Source of the DNA: Actinomadura chibensis NBRC 106107
GTDB lineage: Bacteria > Actinomycetota > Actinomycetes > Streptosporangiales > Streptosporangiaceae
NCBI RefSeq assembly: GCF_001552135.1
Contig: NZ_BCQP01000064.1
Coordinates: forward strand, 1-64,000
Direction of reading: 5' to 3'
Length of the DNA: 64,000 nt
Part shown: one piece after another, positions 45,574-54,924 of the stretch
Numbering within the stretch: the stretch's first letter is position 1
Layout of the letters: every line of letters begins with the position of its first letter
Notes under the pieces: model-generated
What the model saw: only the letters and a program-made list of their open reading frames with translations
Told to the model about the DNA's origin: nothing
Database searches by the model: none
Program-made: the position numbers and the translations under genes

Positions 45574-46542
45574 CTACACGTGGTGGCGGAGGACGAGGTC
45601 GGCCGGGTAGGGGTCAAGGTAGGTCTGCTGGGCCAGGTAGTCGAGGTTCTCGCCTTCGGCGTGGTGGCGTAGGAGGGTGATGGGGATGCTGAGGGGCGCC
45701 CGTCCCTGCCGGTAGGTTTCGATGGCGTCCAGGATGTCGTGCCTGCGGCTGTCGTTCAGGTGCTCGCCCAGCATTCCGAGGATGTGCTGCAGCGCGTTGA
45801 CGTGGCGGCCGCGTTTGGGACGGGTGGCGAACGCCTCGTCGAAGTGGCGGCGGTAGTCGGTCTCCAGGAGGTCGCGCGGCCGGGTGCCCGCTTCGGCGAC
45901 GATCCGGCCGAGCACCTGGTAGGCGGACGGGTCGTGGGCCAGGAGCTGCTGCTTGTGGCGGCTGTGGAAGGCGACGAGTTCGCTAGGGCGCCAGTCGGCG
46001 GCGAAGAAGGTGCGGAGCCGGGCGTGCGCGAAGACGCGCTCGATGAAGTTCTCGCGGAGGACGGGGTCGTGGAGCCGTCCGTCCTCTTCGGCGGGCAGGT
46101 CCGGAAGGGCCCTCGTGACGAGGTCGGCGAACACTCCGCGGCCGCGGCGGTCCACCGGCTGGCCGTCGGTGCGTTCGCCGGGCCGTCCGGAGGCGTAGCG
46201 CGGCAGGCCCATCAGCCCGCAGCTCGGCGAGCGCGACTTGAGCACGTACCCGTCGAGGCCGGTGAGGTCGGGGAGGCGGTCCGCGGCCAGCGCCGTCATC
46301 GCCTCGGTGTGGTCGGCGGAGCCGTCCTTGGTGACGATGCGCCCGCCGGTGTGCAATCGCAGGGTCGGACGGGGCGTGCCCAGCCCGATCTCCATCTCCG
46401 GGCAGACGGGCACCCAGTCGACGTGCGGCGCGAGCAGGTCGGTGAGGAACCGGTCGCGGCTGTGGCCGCCGTTGTAGCGGACGGGGGCGCCGAGCAGGCA
46501 GCTGGACACCGCGAGCCGGGGACGCGGATGCGCGGTGGTCAC
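45574..46542 (-). CDS. DUF523 and DUF1722 (YbgA-like) protein
   Basis: 322 residues if the GTG at 46542 is used; a longer TTG start at 46644 is possible. The N-terminal DUF523 has the cysteine motifs SSCLLG, VPVCPE and KSRSPSCG; the C-terminal DUF1722 has FHSRHKQQLLAHDPSAY. Function of this family is unknown, though it is often encoded near stress or photolyase genes. It is divergent from the biosynthetic cluster and may not belong to it. Confidence 0.8.
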   Translation of the reverse strand: MTTAHPRPRLAVSSCLLGAPVRYNGGHSRDRFLTDLLAPHVDWVPVCPEMEIGLGTPRPTLRLHTGGRIVTKDGSADHTEAMTALAADRLPDLTGLDGYVLKSRSPSCGLMGLPRYASGRPGERTDGQPVDRRGRGVFADLVTRALPDLPAEEDGRLHDPVLRENFIERVFAHARLRTFFAADWRPSELVAFHSRHKQQLLAHDPSAYQVLGRIVAEAGTRPRDLLETDYRRHFDEAFATRPKRGRHVNALQHILGMLGEHLNDSRRHDILDAIETYRQGRAPLSIPITLLRHHAEGENLDYLAQQTYLDPYPADLVLRHHV

Positions 46543-47022
46543 GGCGCCGGTGCCGGCGGGCACTCTGGCGGCGTCCTCCAAGGCCAGGCCACGCGCCGGA
46601 TCGAAGTCATAGACCCCACCCCTCCCCCACGAAAACCCCTCCAAAACACCCTTGACCGCGTAAGCGGGGCAGGACTTTTCGCGATCGTGTGTTGCCGGGG
46701 CGGCATTCGATCTTTCTAAGTGTTCTTATTGGCGCTGTGTCGCGCATTTTCGCTGTTGCGAATTGGCGTTTCGGGTGGGGCGCTAATCGAGTTTCGCGGC
46801 GGGCTTACCTGTTGGGTAGGGGGCCGTTGTTTGCGGTCGGCCAGGGCACTATAGCTTCAACGCTATGTCACGGACGGTAATGATCTATTTACGATGGGAC
46901 ATCGTAGGGGACGTCAGAGCGCAGAGGATCGGCCGAGAGGCGGGGAAGCGTCGGCCGGGATGCGTTCTAGACGCGAAAAGTGTCCATTCGATTCAAGGTC
47001 CACTCTGTCTCGGGAGGCGGAA
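46543..47022. other. Regulatory region ahead of the biosynthetic cluster
   Basis: About 480 bp without a gene. It holds ATAGC/GCTAT (46851-46866) and TACGATG/CATCGTA (46890-46906) dyads, and the 11-mer TCGATCTTTCT (46707-46717) also present at 41752-41762. The precursor has a GGGAGGCGG ribosome site at 47012-47020. Confidence 0.5.
46890..46906. promoter_or_regulatory. Perfect 7-bp inverted repeat (candidate operator)
   Basis: TACGATG, a 3-nt GGA spacer, then CATCGTA. It lies 117 bp upstream of the precursor peptide start, a usual site for a dimeric repressor. No cluster-situated regulator is visible in the window apart from the HTH-repeat protein. Confidence 0.5.
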
Positions 47023-47184
47023 ATGCGGAGCGACAACGCGGAGAACGTCCAGGACGGCGCCCGGCCGGATCCGGAGGCGGTCGTGGCCGACGGCGTCGAG
47101 GACGACGACCTCGACGATCTGGACGATCTGGACTTCGACCTCGAAGAGGTCGAGGACAAGATCGCTCCGTTGGCGCTGGCCTGA
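47023..47184 (+). CDS. RiPP scaffold/precursor peptide (pearlin type)
   Basis: 53 residues: a polar N-terminus, an acidic DDDLDDLDDLDFDLEEVED stretch and a C-terminal KIAPLALA with no Cys, Ser or Thr in the last 17 residues, so lanthionine or thiazole chemistry on a core is unlikely. The FDLEEVEDKIAPLALA end looks like the ammosamide/lymphostin scaffold family, in which a PEARL ligase adds an amino acid to the C-terminal Ala and the growing residue is modified while attached. The ATG has a GGAGG 6 nt upstream. Short length and placement 12 bp before the cluster genes support it as a real gene. Confidence 0.85.
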   Translation: MRSDNAENVQDGARPDPEAVVADGVEDDDLDDLDDLDFDLEEVEDKIAPLALA

Positions 47185-47196
47185 GGGGCGGCGGAG

Positions 47197-48972
47197 ATGG
47201 TCCGGGCCGGGGTCTCGCGTTCGGTCGGAGTCGAGGTCGACGTCAACGTCGGGCCCGCCGCCGCGTATGACGGGCTGCGCAGGGCGCTGACCGCGCTGGG
47301 CGAGGCGGGCGCGTCGTTCGACCGCGTGAAGGCGGCGCGGGGTCCGGAGTGGGCCGAGCTGTTCCCCGGGACGGCGGGCGGCGCGGAGCCCGCGCTCACC
47401 GAGATCGCCCTGGCTCCGTCTGAGCGGAGGCTGCATCGGGAGTCCGAGCAGGTGTTCCGGGTCCTCTCGACGGCGGCCGCGGCGCTGTGCGGCGGGTGCG
47501 CGCAGGTGGGACGGCCGCTGGTGCTGCACGGCGTCGGCGGCGCCGACCTCCCCTCGCTGCGCGGGTTCATGCGCGCGGCCGAGCATGCCCGGACCGTGCC
47601 GGACGGGGTCGACATCGTGGCGCACGCGCCCGAAGAAGTACGGCCTCCGCTCGGCGCCGCCGCCGATCTGCGCGCGGAGCGGGCGCGCTGCCTGCGGGGC
47701 ATGGGCCTGCCGGTGGAGACGGCGGATCTGCGTGCCGTGCTGCCCGCGTCCGCCGTGGCCCCGGCGTCGCGCGAGGGCGAGCTGTACGCGCGGGCGCTGG
47801 AGGGGGATCTCGCGGCGGCCCTCGCGTACTGCCGGGCGGCGTTCTTCTCGGCGAACTGGGAGGGTTCGGCGGTGGTCGCCGGTACCGCCCTGACGCTGGT
47901 GGAGGGCCTCGCCGACGCCCGGGTGCCCGGCCTGCTGGACGAGGCCCGCGACGCCGACGGGCAGCCGGAGGCCATCGAGTTCGAGCCCGGCTCCCTGGAG
48001 ACGGCCGCGGACCTGCGCGCCTTCCTGTACAAGGTGCTCGGCGTCCAGGCGTCCTTCCGGGGACGCCAGGACGAGGCCCTGACGTACTTCCGCGCCATGC
48101 GCGAGGGGGACGGGCGGCTGCTGCCGGAGCTGCGGGCGCAGTCCCACCTCTACTGCGCGCTCACCCTCTCCAAGCGGCTGGACCGCGTCGACGGCGCGAT
48201 CGGCGAGCTGGAGGAGGGATTCGCCGTCGTCGCGTCCCGGCCCGGCGAGCCGGACAGCGTGCGCCGGGAGCGCGGCTGGCTGCACAACCTGCGCGGGCTG
48301 ACGCACTTCGCGCGGCGCGAGCTGCGCCCGGCGCTTGAGCAGGAGAAGCTCGCGCTCGCCTGCATCGAGGGGCTCGCCGATCCGAGTTCGGTGCATCTGC
48401 GCATCAACCTGCTGTCCAACGTGAGCGTGCTCCAGGAGAAGGCCGGACGGCTCCGGCAGGCCGCGCGCACGTGGGACCGGTTCAACCGGGCGGCGGGTTC
48501 GTCCAACACGGCCTTCGGCAAGCACCACGCCTACCGCGCCGCCGGGCTCGCCCTGCTGTGCGGCGATCGCGGCGTCGCGCTGGACGAGCTGGACCGGTCG
48601 CTGGTCTGCGCGCAGGAGTTCGGCGACGACTTCCACGAGTGCGAGATCCGGCTGGAGCTCGGCGGGCTGCATGCCGGCGCGGGCGAGAGCGGGCCGGGCG
48701 CCGCGCAGTTCGCCGCGGCCGCCGCGGCGGCGGCGCGGCTCGGCGACCCGTACCGGATGGCGCTGGCGGAGGCCGGTCAGGCCGTCTGTACCGACTCCCC
48801 GCTGGACGCGGAGGTGGCGCGCCTCGCCGACCTCAGCCTGGCCAACCGGGCGAAGGCGCGGCGGCTGCGCGAGAGCCTCGCGTCCGACCGGGACGTCCGC
48901 GCGCTGCTGCCCACTCCGCGCACGAAGCTGAACCGGCCGTTCGACCTGGTCAACTTCCAGGAGCGGTCGTGA
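47197..48972 (+). CDS. TPR-like protein of the biosynthetic cluster
   Basis: 591 residues. The N-terminal part (about 1-190) has no recognised motif; the C-terminal 400 residues are TPR-like helical pairs (YKVLGVQASFRGRQDEALTY, NVSVLQEKAGRLRQAARTWD, CDRGVALDEL-like GDRGVALDELDRSL). It follows the precursor by 12 bp and overlaps the first PEARL gene by GTGA. A role in binding the peptide or assembling enzymes is likely but not shown. Confidence 0.75.
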   Translation: MVRAGVSRSVGVEVDVNVGPAAAYDGLRRALTALGEAGASFDRVKAARGPEWAELFPGTAGGAEPALTEIALAPSERRLHRESEQVFRVLSTAAAALCGGCAQVGRPLVLHGVGGADLPSLRGFMRAAEHARTVPDGVDIVAHAPEEVRPPLGAAADLRAERARCLRGMGLPVETADLRAVLPASAVAPASREGELYARALEGDLAAALAYCRAAFFSANWEGSAVVAGTALTLVEGLADARVPGLLDEARDADGQPEAIEFEPGSLETAADLRAFLYKVLGVQASFRGRQDEALTYFRAMREGDGRLLPELRAQSHLYCALTLSKRLDRVDGAIGELEEGFAVVASRPGEPDSVRRERGWLHNLRGLTHFARRELRPALEQEKLALACIEGLADPSSVHLRINLLSNVSVLQEKAGRLRQAARTWDRFNRAAGSSNTAFGKHHAYRAAGLALLCGDRGVALDELDRSLVCAQEFGDDFHECEIRLELGGLHAGAGESGPGAAQFAAAAAAAARLGDPYRMALAEAGQAVCTDSPLDAEVARLADLSLANRAKARRLRESLASDRDVRALLPTPRTKLNRPFDLVNFQERS

Positions 48973-51275
48973 CGGGCGGGGAGTCCCCGGCGGCCGCGGA
49001 GCCCCGGCGGGTCGGCGCGGTGGCCGAGAAGGCGCGCGAGGCCGCGGCCGGGTGGGAGCTGCTGCCGACGCTGGTGGTGCGCAGCGCGGCCTTCCCGTGG
49101 GAGTTGGCGGCGGAGATCTCCTATCCCAAGGCGGGAGAGCTGGCGGAGGAGGTCGTCGGGCTGGAGCGGGCGGCGCGAGACCTGCTGGCCGCGCCGCCCG
49201 CCGACGCGGGACGGCCGAACCGGAGCGTCCTCAGCAGGCTGCGCAACCTGCGGCCGCTGCCGCCCGAGGCGCCGGTCCCGGACGACTGGCTGGCCGCGTG
49301 GAACCGGACGACGTCCCGCCTGGAGCAGGCGCGCGAACGGCTCGCCGAGGCCATCGAGGGGGAGGGAGGCCTCGTCCGCGACGCGTTCGAGCGGATCGTC
49401 GCGGACGAGCGCTTCCTCGACGCGGTCGTCTGCTCCTCACCCGGCGTCTACCGGGACCTGCGGCGCGGCAGGACGGGAGCCCGGCTGCGGCGCCAGGTCG
49501 CCTCGTACGTCCAGCGGCTCTGCGCCAAGTGCGAGACGATGAGCTTCTTCGGGCCGATCAACTACGGGCGGGTCGATCCCGCCGGGGCGACCGGCTTCGC
49601 CTGGTCGGGCCACCGCGAATGCGTCCGCAGGGCCTTTCCCGCCGCCCGCGTGATCGACGGGCTGGTGGACCGGGTCCTGGACGATCCCGCCCTGGTCGCC
49701 GGGCTGGTCCCGCGGCGGAAGACGTGGACGGCCCCCGTCCGGGACGCGGCGAACGTCGTCGGATGCTGCGACGGCGCGCGGACGGTCGCCGACATCGGCG
49801 GCGCGGCGGAGCCGGAGGCGGAGCGGGCGGCCGCCGACATCGTCGCGGCCGTCCGGCGCGGCCTGCTCACCCACGACCTGTGCCCGCCCGCGACGGTCCC
49901 CGACGCGCTCGGCCGGCTCCGCGAGCGCCTCCGCGAACGCGGCGACGCCGCGGCGCCGCTGTCCCGGGCGGCGGACGAGACCGCCGCGCTGCTCGCCCGG
50001 TATCCGGCGGCGCCGCCGGACGAGAAGCTCGAACTCCAGGCGCGGGTCGCCGAGATCGCGGGCGGCGACGCCCCGGCGGGCACCGGGGAGCGCTTCTACA
50101 ACGACCGCGTCGCCGTCCACGAGGCGGCCGTGGGCACGCTCCAGGTCGCCGTCGGCGGCGCTGTCGCCGACGACCTGACCGGTCTCGTCCCGCGCGCGCT
50201 GGCCCACCTGGCGGCGGAGGCGGAGCGGACCCGGCGGCTGACCGGGGCGCACCTGGCCCGCCGGCTCGGCCGGGGCGTCTTCGGTCTGCGCGACGCGCTG
50301 AGCGCGGGCACCGGGCTGCACGTCCAGTACAGCGCCCGTCTGACCGGGCGCATCGCCGAGGTCCTCGAAACCCTGCCCGCGGGCACCGCCTCGGTCGACC
50401 TGGCCCGAGCCGGACTCCTGGACGAACCCGAGCCGCCGAGCAAGCCCGTGCTGTGCTCGGTGGACGTGATGGTCGCCGCGCCGGACCTGGACCGCTACCG
50501 GCCGGGGGCGACCCCGCTCGTCCTGGGCGACATCCATGACGCCGCGCTGCTCACGCCGTGGGCGCTCCAGTTCCACCCCGGCGCGCAGCAGGCGATCCGC
50601 GAGCGCGACGCCGCGATCGAGCGTGCGCTGACCGGGTGCACGGCGCTGAACGTCGTCGCCCGCCGCAGGACGGGCCTTCCGCCGCTGGAGTTCCCCGGAC
50701 CCGTCCTCGAACTGGGAGGCACGTCCGCCCAGCCGGACCGACGCCGGATCGGCCTGGAGCGGCTCACCGTCCACAGCGACGGCGAGCGGGTCACGCTGCG
50801 CGCGAAGGGGATCGCGGGGCCGCTCCTGTTCCACAACGGGGAGCTGGAGAGCGCGGTCCACACGGCGCTCGCGCTGCCCCGGGTGCGGCGTCCGCGCCTG
50901 CCCGACCTGCCGCACGTCCCCAGGCTGACGTGGGGGAACGTGGTGCTGTCCCGCCGCCGCTGGCGCCTCGCGGACGCCGAGACGGCCCCGCTGGCCAAGG
51001 CGGCGGACGCCGACCGGCTGATCGGCATGGCGCGGTTGCGCGCCGACCGCGGCCTGCCCGCCCGCTTCTTCGCCTCCTCCCCGGCCGAGCGCAAACCGGT
51101 CTACGTCGACGCCCGCTCCCCGGCCCTGCTCGACGGGCTGGTCCGGCTGGCCCGCACGGCGGAGCGGATCACGGTGTCGGAGGCGCTGCCGGGCCCCCGG
51201 GACTGCTGGCTCCGCGACGGGCCGCACCGGTTCGCCGCCGAGCTGCGCTGCGTCTACCTGCGGGGAGCCGGGTGA
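48969..51275 (+). CDS. Short LanB-like PEARL candidate 1
   Basis: 768 residues from GTG 48969. It carries the lantibiotic dehydratase N-terminal (glutamylation) architecture, with LCAKCETMSFFGPINYG in place of the usual KxxxxSPF region, and ends without the roughly 300-residue elimination domain that full LanB proteins have. Such short LanBs act as peptide aminoacyl-tRNA ligases (PEARLs), joining an amino acid from its tRNA to the C-terminus of a scaffold peptide. The scaffold here would be the 53-residue precursor. Amino acid and tRNA partner cannot be read from the sequence. Confidence 0.85.
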   Translation: MTGGESPAAAEPRRVGAVAEKAREAAAGWELLPTLVVRSAAFPWELAAEISYPKAGELAEEVVGLERAARDLLAAPPADAGRPNRSVLSRLRNLRPLPPEAPVPDDWLAAWNRTTSRLEQARERLAEAIEGEGGLVRDAFERIVADERFLDAVVCSSPGVYRDLRRGRTGARLRRQVASYVQRLCAKCETMSFFGPINYGRVDPAGATGFAWSGHRECVRRAFPAARVIDGLVDRVLDDPALVAGLVPRRKTWTAPVRDAANVVGCCDGARTVADIGGAAEPEAERAAADIVAAVRRGLLTHDLCPPATVPDALGRLRERLRERGDAAAPLSRAADETAALLARYPAAPPDEKLELQARVAEIAGGDAPAGTGERFYNDRVAVHEAAVGTLQVAVGGAVADDLTGLVPRALAHLAAEAERTRRLTGAHLARRLGRGVFGLRDALSAGTGLHVQYSARLTGRIAEVLETLPAGTASVDLARAGLLDEPEPPSKPVLCSVDVMVAAPDLDRYRPGATPLVLGDIHDAALLTPWALQFHPGAQQAIRERDAAIERALTGCTALNVVARRRTGLPPLEFPGPVLELGGTSAQPDRRRIGLERLTVHSDGERVTLRAKGIAGPLLFHNGELESAVHTALALPRVRRPRLPDLPHVPRLTWGNVVLSRRRWRLADAETAPLAKAADADRLIGMARLRADRGLPARFFASSPAERKPVYVDARSPALLDGLVRLARTAERITVSEALPGPRDCWLRDGPHRFAAELRCVYLRGAG

Positions 51276-52687
51276 TGGGGCTTCTCGTCGTGCCCGCGCT
51301 CACGGACTTCACGACCGAGGTGGTGGCGCCGCCGGACACCGAGGTGCTCGACCTCAACGCGCGGATGGCGGCCCGCCTCGCCGACCCCGTCCCGCTCAGG
51401 GACCGGGCGGGACGGCTCGCCGGGTCCGAGGCGCTGTTCGCGCGGGCGGCCGCGGCCCGGCTGGAGCGCGGCGGCGGCGCCGGTCGGCTGCGCGCGCTGG
51501 GGATCGCGCTCCGGCTGGCCGACGACCCCGCCGTCCGGCTGACGCTGGACGACCTCGAACTCGCCGAAGGCACGACCCAGAGCAGCCGGGACGTGCTGGA
51601 CGCCGCGTCCGCCTGCCGCCTGTTCGACCCGGAGCTGGACGCGGCCGAGCGCGCCGCCGGGGCCGGTCGCGTCCGGGTCCTGGTGGACGCCGACCAGGCC
51701 CTGCCCGCCGCGTTCCGGCTCGTCCGGCGGCTCGGTCCGGACCGCTCGACCCTCTGCGGACGGTTCGTGGCCGCGCACGCCGAGGCGCTGCGGCGGATCC
51801 CGGAGCTGCGCGGCGCCGAGCTGCGGGCCTGGTCCCCGGACCGGGTGGTGCGCCCGCTGGAGACCGCCGAACCGCCCGGCGCGCGGGAGCGGGCGGCCTG
51901 GGTGACGGGGACGGGCACGCCGCCTCCCGCCGGGCCGTGGGCGGGCTGGCTGGACGCCGACCGCGCGGCGGCGCTGCCCCGGGACGTCCTCGACCGGTGC
52001 CGGGGCCTGACGGTCACCGTGACCCGGTTCGGCTCCCCGGCGTCCGCCACCGGGATGGACGGCGCGGAGGTCGACCTGCGTCCCGTCCTGAACGCCCTCC
52101 CCGCTGCCGCGCCGGTGTCGTTCGAGCTGGTGGTCGGCGCGCCGGGGATGGACGAGCCGGTCGTCGACCGGTCCGTGGCGGCGCTCACCGCGGGCGACGG
52201 CGGCCATCGCCTCGCGGGGCTGCGGCCCTACCGGATGGAGTGCGGCTCCGCCTGGGCGGGCGGGGTGCGGCGGCTGGGCCCCGACCCGTCCCACGACCTC
52301 GCCCGGTGGGTCCGGTTCGAGGCGCCGCGCACCCTCGCGCCGGCGCGGGCGCGGGAGCTGGTGACCGCCTGGCTCGACCGGCTCGCCCCGCACGCCGACC
52401 TGCACCCGGGACGGCTGGCGGCCTGCGTCCTCACCGGGCCCGCGGCGGGCGCCCCGCGAGCCGACCTGCGGTGGGACGACTCCGCGGAGATCGTCACCGG
52501 CCCGGACGGCGCCCACCTGGTGAACCTGCGCTGGGGACGCGCCTTCCGGCTGCACCCGCGCCTCGTGCCCGTGGTCCGCCGGCTCGCCGCGCGCGAACCG
52601 GGGGCGCTGGACGCCCTGTCCGGCGAGTCACGGGCCCGGCTGATGAAGCACCTGCGGCAGGCCGGAGCGGTCGGGAGCTGGCGATGA
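51275..52687 (+). CDS. Unrecognised 470-residue cluster protein, possible RRE-like C-terminus
   Basis: ATG 51275 overlaps the PEARL 1 stop. No radical-SAM, YcaO or nuclease motifs are seen. The C-terminal 70 residues (DLRWDDSAEIVTGPDGAHLV, then LHPRLVPVVRRLAA) have the strand-strand-helix look of a PqqD/RRE leader-binding winged helix, but this is a weak guess. Its position between the two PEARL genes suggests it works with them, perhaps delivering the scaffold. Confidence 0.6.
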   Translation: MGLLVVPALTDFTTEVVAPPDTEVLDLNARMAARLADPVPLRDRAGRLAGSEALFARAAAARLERGGGAGRLRALGIALRLADDPAVRLTLDDLELAEGTTQSSRDVLDAASACRLFDPELDAAERAAGAGRVRVLVDADQALPAAFRLVRRLGPDRSTLCGRFVAAHAEALRRIPELRGAELRAWSPDRVVRPLETAEPPGARERAAWVTGTGTPPPAGPWAGWLDADRAAALPRDVLDRCRGLTVTVTRFGSPASATGMDGAEVDLRPVLNALPAAAPVSFELVVGAPGMDEPVVDRSVAALTAGDGGHRLAGLRPYRMECGSAWAGGVRRLGPDPSHDLARWVRFEAPRTLAPARARELVTAWLDRLAPHADLHPGRLAACVLTGPAAGAPRADLRWDDSAEIVTGPDGAHLVNLRWGRAFRLHPRLVPVVRRLAAREPGALDALSGESRARLMKHLRQAGAVGSWR

Positions 52688-54924
52688 GCCGACGATGGCG
52701 TCTCGGACGGGTGTTCGTGCTCCGGCACAGCGGCATGCCGTTCGACTGGCTGGAGGGGCTGGGCGCGTCACCCGACCTGCTGCGGGCGGCCGACGACCTG
52801 CTGGACGTCGAGCGGTCCCTCGACGTCCGGGACCTGCCCGAACCCGTGCGGGACGCCATCGCGGCCTGCGCGCCCGAGCGGCTCCCCGCGAAGCGGACCG
52901 ACCTCGCGGCATGGCGCGACGGCGCCCGCCGCTTCCGCGACCTCTACCGGGAGGCCGACGAGCGCGCGACCGAGCGGCTGCGGCCGGTGCTGGAAAACCC
53001 GCTCGTCGGCGAGGCGGTGTTCCTGTCGAACCCCGCCGTCTACCGGAACATGCTGCTTCCCCTGCTGAGCGCCGCCGGCCCGCTCAACGCGCGCAGGCGG
53101 CGCGCCCGGCGGCAGCTCTACACCTACCTCCAGCGCTTCTGCGGCAAGAGCGAGACCGTGAGCTTCTTCGGGCCGATCGCCTACGGCGGGGCGCGGGCGG
53201 GCGGCGGCGCCGTCCTGCGGACCGACCGGCCGCGCGCCCGGCGGGTGTTCGTCGCCGCCTGGGCCGCGAGGGAGCTGGCGCGGGCGCTGGCCCGCGACCC
53301 GCGGCTGCTGCCCGACCTGCGGTTCCACCTCACCCGTCCCGACGGCGACGGGCCCGACGACGACGCCGCCGGACCGGCCTCCGCCGCCGTCCTCGCGGCC
53401 ATCGGACGGGACGGCCGGACGCTGCGCGGCATGTGCCGGGAGACGGGCCTGCCCGCCCGCGAAGCCGCCCGCGCCCTGCGCGAACTGGTCGCGGCCGGCG
53501 TCCTGGACGTCGCGCTCGGCGCGGGGCCCTACGACCTCGACCCGCTCGGCGCGCTCGCCCGGCAGCTCGGCGAGCTGCCCGCCGCGCCCGCCCGCGACCT
53601 GTGGCTCCGGCGCCTCCGCGAACTGGAGCGGCTGCGCGCCGCGCTGGAGACCGAGCCGTTCCCCGCCAAGGTCGGGATCCTCCAGGAGCTGGAGGGGCTG
53701 TTCGAGACCTGCACCGGCGTGTCCGCCAGGCGGGGCGCGGGCCGTACCTACGCCGACCGGGCGATCGTGTACGAGGAGTGCTCCTCCAACTTCTCCCTTG
53801 AGGTGGGCGAGGACCTGCTGCGCGACTGGGAGCGGCGGCTCGGCCCGGTTCTGGAGGTCTGCACCGTCCACGGCCACGCCGCGCAGCGGCAGGCCGCGCG
53901 ACAGGTCGCCACCGCGATCCGCGCGGAGGACCCCTCGCCGGACGGGACGTCGGAGATGAGCCTGGCGGCCTACGCGCACCGCACGACCGAGCTGTTCCAG
54001 CCGCGGGGCAGCGCCTTCCAGGCCGACCACGCCCCGCGCTACCGAGGGGCCGACGACCTGCACCGGCTCCTGCGGGAGGCGGCCACCCTCGACGGCGACC
54101 GCTACGCGCTGATCGACCTGTGCCCGCGGGCCGGGGACGTCGCGGGCCTCCCGGCGGCCGGGCTGGTCGTCGCGAGGATCCACCACCACCTGCAGATCCC
54201 GGGCTGGCTGGACGTGATGCACCCCGACCCGGCGAGCTTCGCCGCCGAGGCCGCGGCCTGGCTCGCCGAGCACGGCGACCGGCTCGTGGGCTTCGACTTC
54301 GGCCGCCGCAACAAGGGCTACTACCGGTTCCCGGGCCGCGAGGTCGCCCTGCGCGCCCCGTCCTGGACCGACGCCGGCCGCGACGACCTCCTGCGCGCCG
54401 AGGAGCTGACGGTCCGGGTCGAGCGCGACGGCGTCCGGCTGACCGGCCCGGACGAGCGGGAACTGCGCGCCTACCTCCCGCTCAGCGACTTCGCGAAGTA
54501 CCCGCCGTACGCGGCCCTGTCCCACCCGCAGGTGCAGCACCCGGTGTTCGCCTCCGGCCTCGACGGCCGGGACGAGGAGGTACGCGTCGCGGACGTCGTC
54601 GTCCAGCGGGCGCGCTGGCACGTCGGCGCCGCCGAGGCGGCCGCCGCCACCGCGGAGGCGCGCTTCCTCACGCTGCGGCGGCTGGCCCGCCGGACCGGGT
54701 GCCGGTTCGTGTTCGTGCGCAGCCGCCGCGAGCGCAAGCCGTACCTGATCGACCTGGAGTCGCCGCTGGCGGCCGACCTGCTCGGGCACGTGGCCCCGCC
54801 GGGCGGGACGCTGACCGCCGAGGCCATGGTCCCCGGCCCGGACGAGCTGTGGCTGCGCGACGCCGAGGGCCGCCGCTACGTCTGCGAACTGCGCGTCCAG
54901 GCGATCGGTCGGGACGCGCCGTGA
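52684..54924 (+). CDS. Short LanB-like PEARL candidate 2
   Basis: 746 residues from ATG 52684 (ATGA overlap). Homologous to PEARL 1 along its length: FCGKSETVSFFGPIAYG aligns with LCAKCETMSFFGPINYG, and both have RxRRERKPY/AERKPVYVD near the C-terminus. No elimination domain. Two PEARLs in one cluster imply two amino-acid additions or different tRNA partners, as in ammosamide-type pathways. It overlaps the TldD-like gene (GTGA). Confidence 0.85.
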   Translation: MSRRWRLGRVFVLRHSGMPFDWLEGLGASPDLLRAADDLLDVERSLDVRDLPEPVRDAIAACAPERLPAKRTDLAAWRDGARRFRDLYREADERATERLRPVLENPLVGEAVFLSNPAVYRNMLLPLLSAAGPLNARRRRARRQLYTYLQRFCGKSETVSFFGPIAYGGARAGGGAVLRTDRPRARRVFVAAWAARELARALARDPRLLPDLRFHLTRPDGDGPDDDAAGPASAAVLAAIGRDGRTLRGMCRETGLPAREAARALRELVAAGVLDVALGAGPYDLDPLGALARQLGELPAAPARDLWLRRLRELERLRAALETEPFPAKVGILQELEGLFETCTGVSARRGAGRTYADRAIVYEECSSNFSLEVGEDLLRDWERRLGPVLEVCTVHGHAAQRQAARQVATAIRAEDPSPDGTSEMSLAAYAHRTTELFQPRGSAFQADHAPRYRGADDLHRLLREAATLDGDRYALIDLCPRAGDVAGLPAAGLVVARIHHHLQIPGWLDVMHPDPASFAAEAAAWLAEHGDRLVGFDFGRRNKGYYRFPGREVALRAPSWTDAGRDDLLRAEELTVRVERDGVRLTGPDERELRAYLPLSDFAKYPPYAALSHPQVQHPVFASGLDGRDEEVRVADVVVQRARWHVGAAEAAAATAEARFLTLRRLARRTGCRFVFVRSRRERKPYLIDLESPLAADLLGHVAPPGGTLTAEAMVPGPDELWLRDAEGRRYVCELRVQAIGRDAP

